A stretch of 47,236 bases of DNA from Sperchopsis tessellata (GCA_033557685.1 JAWQRN010000040.1:1-47236), one strand, 5' to 3'; numbered from the stretch's first letter, positions 1 through 9,728 are shown. A program made the numbers and translations. Notes: generated by a model not told the origin, from the sequence alone.

Positions 1-248
1 AAACGCCGAATCTTCTTTGTATTATCTTTAACTATTTGAAACTTGCACTCATCCGGGGGGTTTTGCGGTATCTTTTCTTCAAAGTGCATATCTTTTATAT
101 GTCGTTTAAGATTATCATTTCTTAAGAATACCTTGTCGCACACTGAACAATCGAGACTCGTAGGACCTGCTGCGCCGTATCGCTTCTTATGGCGGCTCAG
201 GTTTTCAGCTCTGGTGAATATCCTATTACAAACTTCGCAAGGGAACAT
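1..248 (-). CDS. C2H2 zinc-finger N-terminus of a Polinton/Maverick-like DNA polymerase B (partial, runs off window)
   Basis: Read on the minus strand from an ATG at 248-246, the frame stays open for 82 codons to the window edge. Two C2H2 fingers are visible: one begins CEVCNRIFTRAENLSRH, the second CSVCDKVFLRNDNLKRH. A linker rich in K, P and N follows and ends in KKIRRF. The matching plus-strand copy at 668-1444 continues this protein into a region with the motif DNLCLPRALVVAIA. I associate that motif with the N-terminal part of protein-primed family B DNA polymerases of Polinton/Maverick elements. Upstream of the ATG a pyrimidine-rich stretch ends in CAG, so the start could also be spliced. 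The polymerase core lies outside the window, so the family call is inference from memory and moderate. What is certain is a two-finger C2H2 protein with an undamaged frame here. Confidence 0.5.
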   Translation of the reverse strand, partial: MFPCEVCNRIFTRAENLSRHKKRYGAAGPTSLDCSVCDKVFLRNDNLKRHIKDMHFEEKIPQNPPDECKFQIVKDNTKKIRR

Positions 249-659
249 TGCTAATCTGAAAAATAGAAAGTTTTGTTGGAAAATGGCAGCTTCTGGTTAT
301 TGAACACAAGAACTTAAGAGTGGTTACTTCGGATAGTACATACCATCCACAATGATTACCTATAAGCAGAATAAACTATGACAATACTCTTATCACCTTG
401 ATGTCTCAAGAAAAACTGATATGATTTGCCACTGCCTCACCTTTATATAGATTTTAGGAGAGTCCCTTTTGATTGGCTGAAATAACAACGTATATGATTA
501 GTTGGTAACTGAGGTAGATGATCACGGGCCTCCTAAAATCCTAAAATGTGTGCTTCATTTCCATAAGAATGTATACAAATATGATGATAAACGATGCTTA
601 GAAATGAAATTCCATTTATATAAGTGTTATTGTAAAACACTACGATAAAACTGTCAGCT
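249..659. other. Spacer between inverted zinc-finger copies
   Basis: This AT-rich stretch has no convincing reading frame. It lies upstream of both divergent copies and so could carry their promoters, but I see no diagnostic element. Confidence 0.4.
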
Positions 660-1444
660 CGTCTTTTGCGAAGTTTGTAATAGGATATTCACCAGAGCTG
701 ATAACCTGAGCCGCCATAAGAAGCGAAGCGGTGCAGCAGGTCCTACGAGTCTCCAATGTTCAGTGTGCGACAAGGTATTCTTAAGAAATGATAATCTTAA
801 ACGACATATAAAAGATAAGCACTTTGAATAAAAGATACCGCAAAACCCCCCGGATGAGTGCAAGTTTCAAATAGTTAAAGATAATACAAAGAAAATTCGG
901 CGTTTTGGGGTCCAGGGGCGCACTCTTGAATTTAAGATTAAACAGATTCCTGAAAATGCTGAGCCTCTTGAATGGATACGTGGTGCAATACACCAGATTT
1001 TTGAGGATGTTACAACGGGTTTAGAACCTAGGGATCAGTTAGGTTTTACGTTTTGTTCGAAAGAGTTTGCTCGAGGTAAAGGATGGATACGTTTTAAACC
1101 CGTGTCTGAGGTAACTTTCGGGGATGTGTGGAATATATTAGCGGCATTTATCAATCAAATTCTACAGGGTTAAATACGGAAACATTTTGTTTAGGAATAA
1201 CATCGGTTAGACTACCTACTGGTACCCGGCCAAAATATAATACGTTCGATGTAGAATGTGCTAAACGTAAAGGTATAATCACGATAAAGAACAAGGACAA
1301 CCTCTGTCTCCCACGAGCTCTCGTTGTAGCAATAGCACAAAAAAATAAAGATCCGGATTATAATAAAATACGTTTAGATAAAGGGATACACCATATTTGT
1401 ATTCAATTACAATTGTTAACGTATATATTTATAATAAATTATTA
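660..1444 (+). pseudogene. Broken Polinton/Maverick-like DNA polymerase B N-terminal region with C2H2 fingers
   Basis: This is the plus-strand partner of the copy at 1-248. The ATG is absent: the aligned region reads QLVFCEVC instead of starting with Met. Both C2H2 fingers are kept. A TAA stop falls at about 832-834, just after the second finger, and the same frame then runs on through FGVQGRTLEFKIKQ and DQLGFTFCSKEFARGKGWIR to a stop near 1170. A frameshift near 1130-1145 moves the protein to the frame that encodes YQSNSTGLNTETFCLGITSV and DNLCLPRALVVAIA. It ends in AT-rich non-homologous sequence around 1400. No polymerase catalytic motif is present. I am sure it is a broken copy of the same protein as the left arm, and less sure of the Polinton assignment. 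Confidence 0.55.
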
Positions 1445-2879
1445 AAAAGAAATAGTGTGTTTTATTTTTTATTCTAATACCTACGTACTTGTTTACCTAA
1501 TTATACACTTTTATTATTTCAAATTCATTCTCATTACACACCAGACCACGCTAGCGACAGGACCATAACACCAACAATGCCACCATTCTCAAATACTCCC
1601 AATCGCGAAATACTCAGCCTCCATAGAACCTTCGCACACGGAGCCATACAAGGCCGCCGGATGGACTTCGCCCCAGAGGGCCCCGGAAGTACTTCACTCG
1701 AACCTTAAGAGGCACCCATCGTGCCACAGAGGGCCCCCATTGAGCCCCAGAGGACCCCCATAGAGCCCAGGGGCCCCCATCTCTCTCTCACACACCTCTC
1801 TTTCTGAGGAGGGACCAAGAGTAGGACAGGTTACCTCCTCGTAGACTTGAGGAGGGTCTCACGACTTCGGTAATACTCGGCTACCTTGCTCAATCTCTTA
1901 TCAATGAAAATAACCGTTCTAACCAGCCATTTTCACATGTTATCAACGAATTGCGCCGTCTGATTGGCCAATTCAAACGATAATACCTGCAATTGATTCC
2001 ACTACACGCGACATCCAAACACCTTCGGGCAGCCAACCCAATTACCTCCGACAAAAAAAAAGTGGTGGGGGTGTCCAAACAACCCCTTATACTAATATAT
2101 ACTTATACTAGTATTTTGAAAAGCATGCATGTTAAAAAACATGTCATATGATTCAGATTTCCTACGTAGTTATCAAGGTAAAGAATCTTCTATATAGATT
2201 TTTTCATCAAAATGAAAGATTATCCCTTCCCAAAGTTTATATCAAGTTAGAAATGAAAGTCATAGTTATACATGACTACATTTGTATTTATAATGTAAAA
2301 ATAGGAGAGGTTAAATAATTAAGTTACAATTTAAATCACATCAAAAAGAAATGGAGAATGGGGTATCAAAAAGCTTGGGCATATAATGATAAAAATAAAT
2401 AATTTTTTTGAAATTCCAGAAGTATATACATAAGTTTGAAAATATAAATAAGTAACAATACAAAAACAAGTATTAAAGTTATTTAAATTAATATATAAAT
2501 TATATACCTTGGAAAAACAAATAAAGATACGTCAGACAAGCTCAGAAAAACTATCTGTTGTTCCCGAGTCCCATAAGCAGATAAAAACATACACTCAGAG
2601 ATCACATCAGCAACTGAAAGCAACATTCCGTTCACAAATCATATACCCAAGTCTATATTTCCATTTATCAGTAAGGACTTCACTCTACGTCTGAAAACCT
2701 AACGATGATATATTAATCGGGATAGAGTTATGAATTTTGGAGGCGACATAGCTAAAGGATCTCTTGTAGATCCTCAAACGGTGTGCAGGAATACATAGAT
2801 GTTGCGCCTCCTAATATTAATGTTATGAACATCAGTCCTGAACCTTATTTTATTATATAGGTACGGAAGACTGCGCTCA
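1445..2879. other. Intergenic, with a GC-rich imperfect tandem repeat at about 1670-1780
   Basis: No gene is recognised. Positions 1670-1780 carry three or more imperfect copies of a roughly 20-bp unit built on GAGGGCCCCCAT(T/A)GAGCCC, which stands out in an AT-rich region. The stretch from 1880 to 2080 has a short minus-strand frame that looks random. From 2090 on the sequence is very AT-rich without structure that I can interpret. Confidence 0.5.
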
Positions 2880-5190
2880 TCCACCACTTTATTTATCAGA
2901 CAAGCCCAATGAAAACTGTGATGCTGAGACATACTCAACGAACCCACCAGGCAAGAGTATGAGATATGCGATCCCGCTTACGCAAACCATAATTGAATCT
3001 TAGGCAAGAGTTTTGAAGCCACTGGACACGCATAAGATCAACACTATCTATACATGCATCACACAAATTCAGCTTAGAAAGAACCAGTGAATCGCAAGGA
3101 TGAATCTTTAGTTTCTGGCCCAAAACATACCTATCCGAGTATAACATCTTTAGGAAATCATAACCACAGTGCAGCATTTTTGAAACATGAGCCTTAAACC
3201 GGTATCAAAGAAAACATCCAAATTACGACATGCCTCAGACATGGGTAAAATACTATCACCAATAAAAATCTCAATATCCCTATTCAACAGCAACCGAGAC
3301 CAAATACCATAATCGATGATTTTGAAGGATTAATATGTAAAGTATGTCCCTCAGAAAGTGATAAAAGTTTATACATATCTTCATTAATCTGAGATTTATC
3401 TTCGACAATATTAAGTGCAGCAAACGAATTATAAATATATGTATCATCGGCGTACATATGGTATTTACAATATTTTAAATAACTATGAAGAAATGACGTA
3501 TACATAGTATACAAAAGCAGCCCAATAATGGAACCTTGAGAAACACCAGATGTCATAGAAATAAGTCTAGATAATACTCTACCAAGGCTGACAACCTGCG
3601 TGAATTCAGATAGCTAGATAACATTCTTACGGCACCCTCCCAAACGCCTTGAAGTAGACCAGCATCACTAACACTGTAAGTTTCCCTTCATCGATAGGCC
3701 TAAACACATCATTCGTCAAGCCCAACAAAGTAGTCGCATATCCATAACCAGGCCGGAACCCAATTTGATTCAACGGTAGGAGTTGAAATCGGTTCAATTG
3801 TTCATGCAACTGATTGACCATAATTCTTTCGCACACTTTAGATAAGGTGGGCAGAATACCAACTGGCCGCAATTCATTAAATATCTTGGGTGATTTAACC
3901 TTACAAATAGGTACAATAAGTGCAGTTTTCCAAAAGGTAGGAAAAACTGAACACTAAACCAAAATGAACACTGTGGCAAATATAAGGAGCTAAATGAGGA
4001 CAACATAACTTTATCAAATGAATGCCCACACCAAAGAGCCAGTAGACGCAGATGAAATAGCATGAATAACCCCTGCTACCTCATTATCCGAAACCAGGCG
4101 AAACGAGAACAGTCCAGTCATGATCCGGCAATGATGCGCCCTGTCCCGAAATGAAAAACGTATTTACCTCTTCAACGTCATGCATATAAGGAGAAACCGA
4201 TTGGGATTTATTACCCCTATGAATACCCAAATTTCTCAGATTAGACCGAAGTCTCTTGCATCATTACCAGACAAGCTAGTGCCAAGAAAAACATTCCTCT
4301 CCTTCCTAACGGCTAATGTGGCGTAATTTATCAACTGTATATAGTGATTCCAGTCAATTGCAGATTTAGATTTTTTAAACTTACTGTACGCCTTATCACG
4401 TAATGAAATAAGATATTTAACATTATCAGTGATCCAAGGTGTTGCAGGTTTTGTGAATGATCGTGCAACATAAGGAGCATGAATGTCAAAAAGGGATGTG
4501 ATTTAAATTTAAAAATGATAATTTATCGTCAAAAGCGTTAATATCGAATACTCTATGCTATTCCATAAAATAAGATCTCTAAGAAATAAATCATTATTAA
4601 AAACCTTAAAACTGCGAAACGACTGGACAACAGATTCAATATAAGAAGATTCAATAGAAATAGTAGAGAAGACCAAGCAATAATCCGCAACATCATGAAC
4701 GTCCAAAACGCCAGACTCAACAGCACATGCATCAACAAAAACGATGATATAGTCAATCAAGGTAGCAGAATTAGCAGAAACTGTAGTTGCCACCGTGATA
4801 ATCTGCATAAGATTAAAAGATTCGAATGTACTTAAAAATCTAAGAAGCTAACGTCACTTACACTAAACGCATCCTTAAGTATCCTCAAATTTAGATAAGA
4901 ACTGCCGAAAGTTTGCATGGGTTCTGTAAATAATACCAATTACGATCCTCTTACCAGCAGTATAAACCTCCAAACATAACATAGGTCTTGCATTCACAAA
5001 ATATGTCTAGTCGAAAAATGTTATGTTCGAAATCAAATTACAATGTATTATGGTTTTAGGGACAAATGACCGAGCTAATTATTTTACAGGGATTGTTACC
5101 TCATGATCATTAACGTATGCATACCATGGGTGAAAATCTAAAATATATAGGCCCATAACTATGAAAGAGTGAAACAAAGAGCTACGTGAA
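2880..5190 (-). pseudogene. Decayed non-LTR retrotransposon (Jockey/CR1-like), endonuclease and reverse transcriptase
   Basis: Read on the minus strand, the pieces occur in the expected order. The endonuclease lies at about 5130-4500, with LIDYIIVFVDA and the terminal motif DVADYCLVFS, in which Tyr sits where the catalytic His of SDH is expected. Reverse transcriptase fingers and palm lie at 3872-3627 (ILPTLSKVCERIM, then a motif-A relic VYFKAFGRV). The SGVSQGS and YADDTYIYN motifs lie at 3556-3430. A C-terminal region at 3177-2935 contains LQNSCLRFNYGLRKRDRISH. Several frameshifts and stops separate these segments, so no functional product is possible. The RT motifs make the class certain; the clade is a guess. 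The upstream end abuts gypsy copy A near 5195. Confidence 0.8.
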
Positions 5191-5199
5191 GTTTAGCAA

Positions 5200-5352
5200 A
5201 CAATGCAATAATTTCCACCTTTACATCCGATGTCAAGCTAGCAACACTGCAGGTGTTGTAAGATGATCGATATTACCGAAATTCGAAGAATCCAGTATGA
5301 ACACGTGCGTATGCAGCTGGTCAGATTTTCAAGAAATTCTGTATGCAGGTGG
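5200..5352 (+). repeat. Truncated 5' LTR remnant of gypsy copy A
   Basis: This matches the first ~155 bp of the LTR at 9521-9728, including long identical blocks such as CCGAAATTCGAAGAATCCAG. After TGTATGCAGGT it changes abruptly to pol-related sequence. The terminal TGTTAC of the LTR is not preserved here. Confidence 0.75.
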
Positions 5353-7204
5353 CCGGCTTGTAATTCCTAAGAAAAAACAAAGATAAGCGTAATGGCTATC
5401 GAGAGGAGCCAGGACGTCTTCGCTGCCACCAAAGAAGACTATGGGAAAACTGACCTGGTCCAACACCGAATTGATACGGAAGGAACAATTCCGATAAGAT
5501 AAAATCCCAGATGATTTCCATGGACCAAAAGAGAAAAACTGAGAAACTTCTTAAGAAAATGCGGGAGCAGAATGTGATTGAGCCGTCCAGTAGTCCTTGG
5601 GCTTCCCCAAAAAAGAAGAAGGATGGTTCTACACGATTTTGTGCGTATTACAGACGTCTCAATAATCTCACGAAGAAGGACTGTCACCCTTCACTTCGAA
5701 TCGACTACACCTTGGTCACGTTAGCTGGAGCCAAGTAGTTTTCAACCTTGGATCTGTAAAGTGGATACTAGCAAGTGGCTGTGCATCCAGATAACAAAGA
5801 ATAGTCAAAATTTACTACTGGTACAGGATTATGACAGTTCACTGTGAATCCCTTTGGCCTTTGTAATGCTCCCGTCACTTTTGATAGGCTAATTGTCCTG
5901 GTATTAAAGGGCTTGTTCTAGAAGACCTATCTGGATATCTTTATGACGTAATTGTAATAGGAAAATCATGTCAAGAACACCTAAGAAACTTGGAAGAAGC
6001 TTTCTAGATGATAAGGAATGCGCATTTGAAGCTAAGCTCGAGGAAGTTCCACGTGTTCCAGAGAGCAGTGAAAAGATATCTGCAGTATTGGATTGGCCAA
6101 TTCCTAAAGCTTTCTCGGACTCTGCACTTAATATAAAAGATTTATGCCTGGTTTTGAAAATATTGTCAAGCCGCTCCATGGACTTACTAGAGATGCTAAG
6201 AAATTTGAGTGGACGAAGAGTGTGAAGAACCTTTACAACATCTAAAGAAGACCTTGTCAAAAGCACCGATATTGAACTATCCGCAGATGGAGGAACAGTT
6301 CATTGTGGATACGGATGCGAGCAATATCGGAATTGAAGGAGTTTTATCCCAAATACAAAACGGTCAAGAAAGAGTGATTAGGTATTTCAGCAAGGTCCTC
6401 TCCAAACCAGAGTGGTGTTGCCCTATGCCTATGCCTTTTTTAGGAGACCGGGCCCAGTAGAATACAGCCATTGTAGCCGCCAGGAAGCCAAACCAGGGAA
6501 TCTAACCATCGCCCGAACTAACTTACATCCGGAAGTTGGAAAACCGACAAGGTGTAAACTGACCAATAAAATGACCCAGACATTGGTCTCTCAAGGAAGA
6601 AGGACGACGTCCCTAATGGGGAAAAATATCAGACCACAACTCAGCCGTAAATACCTATTGGGCTCAGTGGAATTTTCTTAAGTTGGAAAATGGACTTCCG
6701 AAACGCGACTTAGAAAGTTACGATGGAAGAATTATGACTATGCAGTTGGTGCTCCCAAGAGTGAAAATTTCCGAAGTTCTGGGAGAACTCTATGACGGTG
6801 TGTCCGTAGGGCATTTGGGAGTCAAGAAGACCCTACATAAAGTGAGAGAGAGAGATTCTACTGGGTGAATTGCCATGCAGATGTCAAAAATCGTTCAGAA
6901 ACTGCGACAAGTGTGCTGCCAGTAATGGCCCTAATGGTAGGAAGAAAGCTCCACTGAAGAAATACAATGCAGGAACCCCATTCTAAGAATCGCCATCCGT
7001 ATAGTCGGACCATTTTCAGAAACAGAAGCTAGTAACAAATATATTCTGGTTGCCATGGACTATTTTAGCAAATAGACTGAGGCCTATGCAATCCCCAACC
7101 AGGAGGCGACCACAGTTACTGAAGCACCGGTTAAGCAATTCTATAGTCGATTTGGTGTCCGCTTGGAATTGCACTCCGACCAGGGCAGAAAATTCGAATC
7201 CACC

Positions 7205-7851
7205 TGTTGATTACTAAATTAATCACGAAATTATAATACATGCAATTCGCGGGATGAGATGTTCAAACAATTAACAATTGAACTGTAAATATGAATAAAC
7301 TAGAGTACTTACCGGTGAATAGATCTGCGGCAGGTCCACATGCAGTGAATTTACACCTATATGAGGAAAGGAACGGAAACAAAGAATAAATATAAAAACA
7401 CTGTAGCGATGTAAACTTGAAAGTACGTGGCGGCACATAATGGTTATTTGCTTGCACAACGAAAGGTGAATTGTACGACAGATCATTTAAAACTATTTAC
7501 TTAAAGCGATGGTGCGATAAACTATGTTATTTGTATCGACTTTAGGGATTTAAACGACACGACACAACACGATAGAATGTGAAATGGTCCATTCGGTACC
7601 CCATATGGTTTGTTTGTTACTTATGCGTTACTTAGTAGTTACTCACTAGTGGAGGTTTTGTCTCACGGAAGCAGGGTGTCATTTCGGTGCCATAACAGTG
7701 CCAGCTATCTTAGGACGATGTAAGACGCCTAACCGTGGACCAAAGGGGAACCACGAGAAGGTTAATGAATCCTCTAAGGGATGGTGCGGTAAAATATAAA
7801 ACAAAATATGACAATTAAAACATATAATAAATGTATGAAAGATTCACAACA
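7205..7851. repeat. Solo LTR nested in the integrase of gypsy copy A
   Basis: The segment begins TGTTG and ends CAACA, giving perfect short terminal inverted repeats. It is flanked by a 5-bp duplication CCACC at 7200-7204 and 7852-7856. If it and one CCACC are ignored, the integrase runs on continuously across the site from the catalytic Asp region into the MMGFKK segment. No coding capacity is evident. The 647-bp length, TG...CA ends and 5-bp duplication together indicate a solo LTR from another LTR-retrotransposon family. The orientation is undetermined. Confidence 0.85.
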
Positions 7852-8396
7852 CCACCCTCTTCTAGAACTTGTGCAAGATGATGGGTTTCAAGAAAACCAG
7901 GACGACTCCACTACATCGCAGTCCGATGGAATGGTGGAAAGGATGAATAGAACCATGGGGAAGTATTTTGCAAAGGCTGTTTCTGGACATCAGCGCGACT
8001 GGAATCAGTATATCCACCTGTTCTCGATGGCATACCGATCATCTTTGCAAGAAACCACCCAAGAAACACCTGCACGAGTTGTCTTTGGGTTAGAAATGAG
8101 GCTGCCATGTGACCTGATGTTCGGAGTTTCTTCTGCAGAAGAAGAAGAAGTTAGTGAGGGCTCCGTGGAAGATCTTCGAAAGAAGATGGAAAATATACAC
8201 GAGTTAGTGAAGACCAATATTAAGGTTGTCAACGAAAAAAAAATTACCAGATATGACGTACGAGCGGAAGCCAGCTGGTTCCAGGAATATGAATTGATAT
8301 GGCTACATAACCCACATAGGACCAAGGGATTGTGCCCAAAACTTAAAACTTCTTGGTAAGGTCCATGCCGAGTAATAAAAAGGATAAACGATATCA

Positions 8397-8553
8397 GAAT
8401 TTGCTTCCTTGGCCGTACATAAATGTGTTATTTTAATATTTGATAAATTCAAATATCAAGCAAACCGGCCAAGTCCATATATTAATATAATTTAATATAT
8501 GGACTTAGCCAGTTTGCTTGATATTTGAATTTATCAAATATTAGTGCAACACA
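8397..8553. mobile_element. 157-bp hairpin-forming insertion flanked by a 14-bp duplication
   Basis: The sequence GATAAACGATATCA occurs at 8383-8396 and again at 8554-8567. Removing the inserted DNA plus one copy restores continuity of the integrase C-terminus. The insertion contains a near-perfect inverted repeat: arms 8434-8484 and 8493-8543 are about 50 bp with two mismatches, around a loop of roughly 8 bp. Positions 8397-8433 and 8544-8553 lie outside the clean palindrome, though weak similarity (TGTGTTA against GCAACACA) extends it. A long target duplication suits target-primed retrotransposition better than most cut-and-paste families. It has no coding capacity. Confidence 0.75.
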
Positions 8554-8726
8554 GATAAACGATATCATTTACCTATTACAGAAACTACCCCGAGCAAAAC
8601 CGAAAGTGATCCACGTCAACCGATAGACCCCTTATACTAGAATGAACTAGGAGCCAGGAGAATCCTCAGTAACTGCCCTGAAGGAACAGTCTCAATAAAC
8701 CCAAGGATCCACAGAAGCCTTATCGA

Positions 8727-9250
8727 AACTGGAGTTTAAGGAATTCATGGCCTGCCATAACAACGGTCGGAAGATCCACTATGACGTGGTAATCGAAAAG
8801 CAAAAAGACCTGTTCAAGATTCTAGAAGACTACCCTTTGGCCCACTGCGTTGCCGAAGACTTGAAAATATTCCGAGGTATAGCCGCTGTATTCAATATGA
8901 AGTTTGGAAAAGTCGGTCAACTACGAAGACAGCTGGGGGGAAGAAAAACATCTAAAACTGATCGAAATAAATCGCAGAATTTATTACCTGGTAAGTAAAA
9001 TGGCCTACAACAGAAAACCAACCTATCAGGCTCTTTGGGATTCCTTGCAAAAGCTGAAGTCAACGCTAGTGGAAGAAGAGTGCAATAAATTGACCATGCC
9101 GAAAATAGGATGCGAACTGGACGAATTGGATTAGAGGGCCATACGTAACATGGTGGAGCATATCTTCCAAAGGACCGGAATTAAGATCACGGTGCAGCTA
9201 TCGGCTAGAAGGGGTCCAAATAGATGAAAACCAAAGGAATAACGTTGACT
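8727..9250 (+). pseudogene. TARG1/OARD1-like macro domain carried by gypsy copy A (broken)
   Basis: Macro domains bind ADP-ribose, and the TARG1/OARD1 class removes it from proteins. The match is to that class: DLFKILEDYPLAHCVAED at about 8799-8852, then GIAAVFNMKFGKVGQL, IYYLVSKMAYNRKPTYQALW at about 8980-9040, LTMPKIGCELDELD at about 9090-9133, and a tail FQRTGIKITV near 9167-9197. The Lys in YYLVSK and the Asp in GCELDEL align with the residues I recall as catalytic in human TARG1 (K84, D125). The glycine-rich loop is degraded: IFRGIA stands where MGAGIA is expected. A frameshift lies near the run of six G at about 8935-8940, and a TAG replaces Trp after ELD at 9132-9134. It follows pol in the same frame (8624 to 8747 is a multiple of three). 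Confidence 0.8.
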
Positions 9251-9520
9251 GTTACTTTTACAACTACTCAACCTGCAAGAAAGGGACCTCTTGTGCGTAT
9301 CGTCATGAAGCAGCACACAGGTAGTGAAGCTATCTGCTCTCTTTGGACCGAAGGGAAATGTGAGAGACCTAATTGTACATAACGGCACAAGAGGAAGGTC
9401 AAGCGTAGGAAGGATCAAAATTACTATTGGGAAAAGCAGCCACAGGGATGTAACAAGATGCATTGCCCTTTCAAACATGGCCAGGGTTCTGTCGGGACGA
9501 ACAGACCTAAGGAGGGGTAA
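9241..9520 (+). pseudogene. Triple CCCH zinc-finger module resembling ZC3H11A, at the 3' end of gypsy copy A (broken)
   Basis: Three CCCH fingers follow the macro domain. Finger 1 (9250-9306) has spacing C-x7-C-x5-C-x3-H and reads CYFYNYSTCKKGTSCAYRH. Finger 2 (9335-9388) has C-x7-C-x4-C-x3-H and reads CSLWTEGKCERPNC, with a TAA inside. Finger 3 (9422-9478) reads YWEKQPQGCNKMHCPFKH, with Tyr replacing its first Cys. The order, spacing and signature words (YSTC, CSLW.EG.C, YWE.QP.GC) match the N-terminal finger cluster of the nuclear mRNA-export factor ZC3H11A. A one-base shift separates fingers 1 and 2. The frame of fingers 2-3 ends in TAA at 9518-9520, directly before the LTR. It probably bound RNA when intact; this is inference. 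Confidence 0.75.
9505..9520 (+). promoter_or_regulatory. Polypurine tract of gypsy copy A
   Basis: The purine run AAGGAGGGG at 9509-9517 and the adjoining TAA abut the LTR start TGTTAC at 9521. This is the expected position for the second-strand primer. It overlaps the 3' end of the CCCH-finger frame. Confidence 0.6.
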
Positions 9521-9728
9521 TGTTACAAAATATTGCCACCTTTATATCCGATGTTGAGCTAGCAAGCTGCAGGTGATGTAAGATGACCGTTATTACCGAA
9601 ATTCGAAGAATCCAGTATGAACACGTGCGAATGCAGCTGGTCAGATTTCCTAGAATTTCTGTATGTAGGTATACTAAATAAAACAACATTTGACAAATAG
9701 TTTAATCGAACCCAATATTTTCGTAACA
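9521..9728 (+). repeat. 3' LTR of gypsy copy A (208 bp)
   Basis: It begins TGTTAC and ends GTAACA, which are perfect short inverted termini. Its first ~155 bp match the remnant at 5200-5352. It lies directly after the polypurine tract. Confidence 0.8.

Larger units (their letters stand above)
1..905. repeat. Long inverted repeat: two head-to-head copies of the zinc-finger coding region
   Basis: Bases 1-242 are nearly the reverse complement of 668-905. The similarity stops abruptly at the start of finger 1 (TGCGAAGTTTGT) on both sides. The unique spacer between the arms is about 420 bp. The left arm continues beyond the window, so the true arm length is unknown. The two copies differ at only a few sites, one of which creates a stop in the plus copy, so the duplication is not ancient compared with the other elements here. 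Confidence 0.8.
5390..8626 (+). pseudogene. Broken gypsy Pol: reverse transcriptase, RNase H, integrase
   Basis: RT begins near 5395 (SQDVFAATKEDYGKTDLVQ) and includes KKDGSTRFCAYYRRLNNL at about 5605-5665. Its palm motifs extend to about 5960 and are interrupted by stops where Trp or Lys is expected. RNase H lies at about 6215-6460, with FIVDTDASNIGIEGVLSQ. The integrase zinc-binding region lies near 6810-6870 (VGHLGVKKTLHKV). The catalytic core spans 7010-7200 and resumes at 7857 (QSDGMVERMNRTMGKY), and the C-terminal part ends with KPKVIHVNR at 8603-8623. A complete element of this type would encode gag-pol, reverse-transcribe its RNA in cytoplasmic particles and integrate the cDNA. This copy cannot: it has many stops, frameshifts and two insertions. 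Confidence 0.85.
5200..9728 (+). mobile_element. Ty3/gypsy LTR retrotransposon copy A, with a 3' macro-domain and CCCH-finger extension
   Basis: The order is: truncated 5' LTR remnant, RT, RNase H, integrase, macro domain, three CCCH fingers, polypurine tract and 3' LTR. Gag, protease and the leader are missing because the LTR remnant runs directly into pol. Two insertions interrupt it, a 647-bp solo LTR in the integrase (7205-7851) and a 157-bp hairpin in the integrase C-terminus (8397-8553). Stops and frameshifts are frequent, so it is a dead copy. The 5' and 3' LTR segments match well from ATCCGATGT to about TTTCTGTATG. Confidence 0.85.

Noticed and set aside
5904..6266. Minus-strand frame of 120 codons inside gypsy copy A
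   Set aside because: It is antisense to the RT and RNase H of the element, which are identified by motif.
8434..8543. Transcription terminator or riboswitch hairpin
   Set aside because: This is eukaryotic transposon DNA, and the hairpin sits within an insertion bounded by a duplication.
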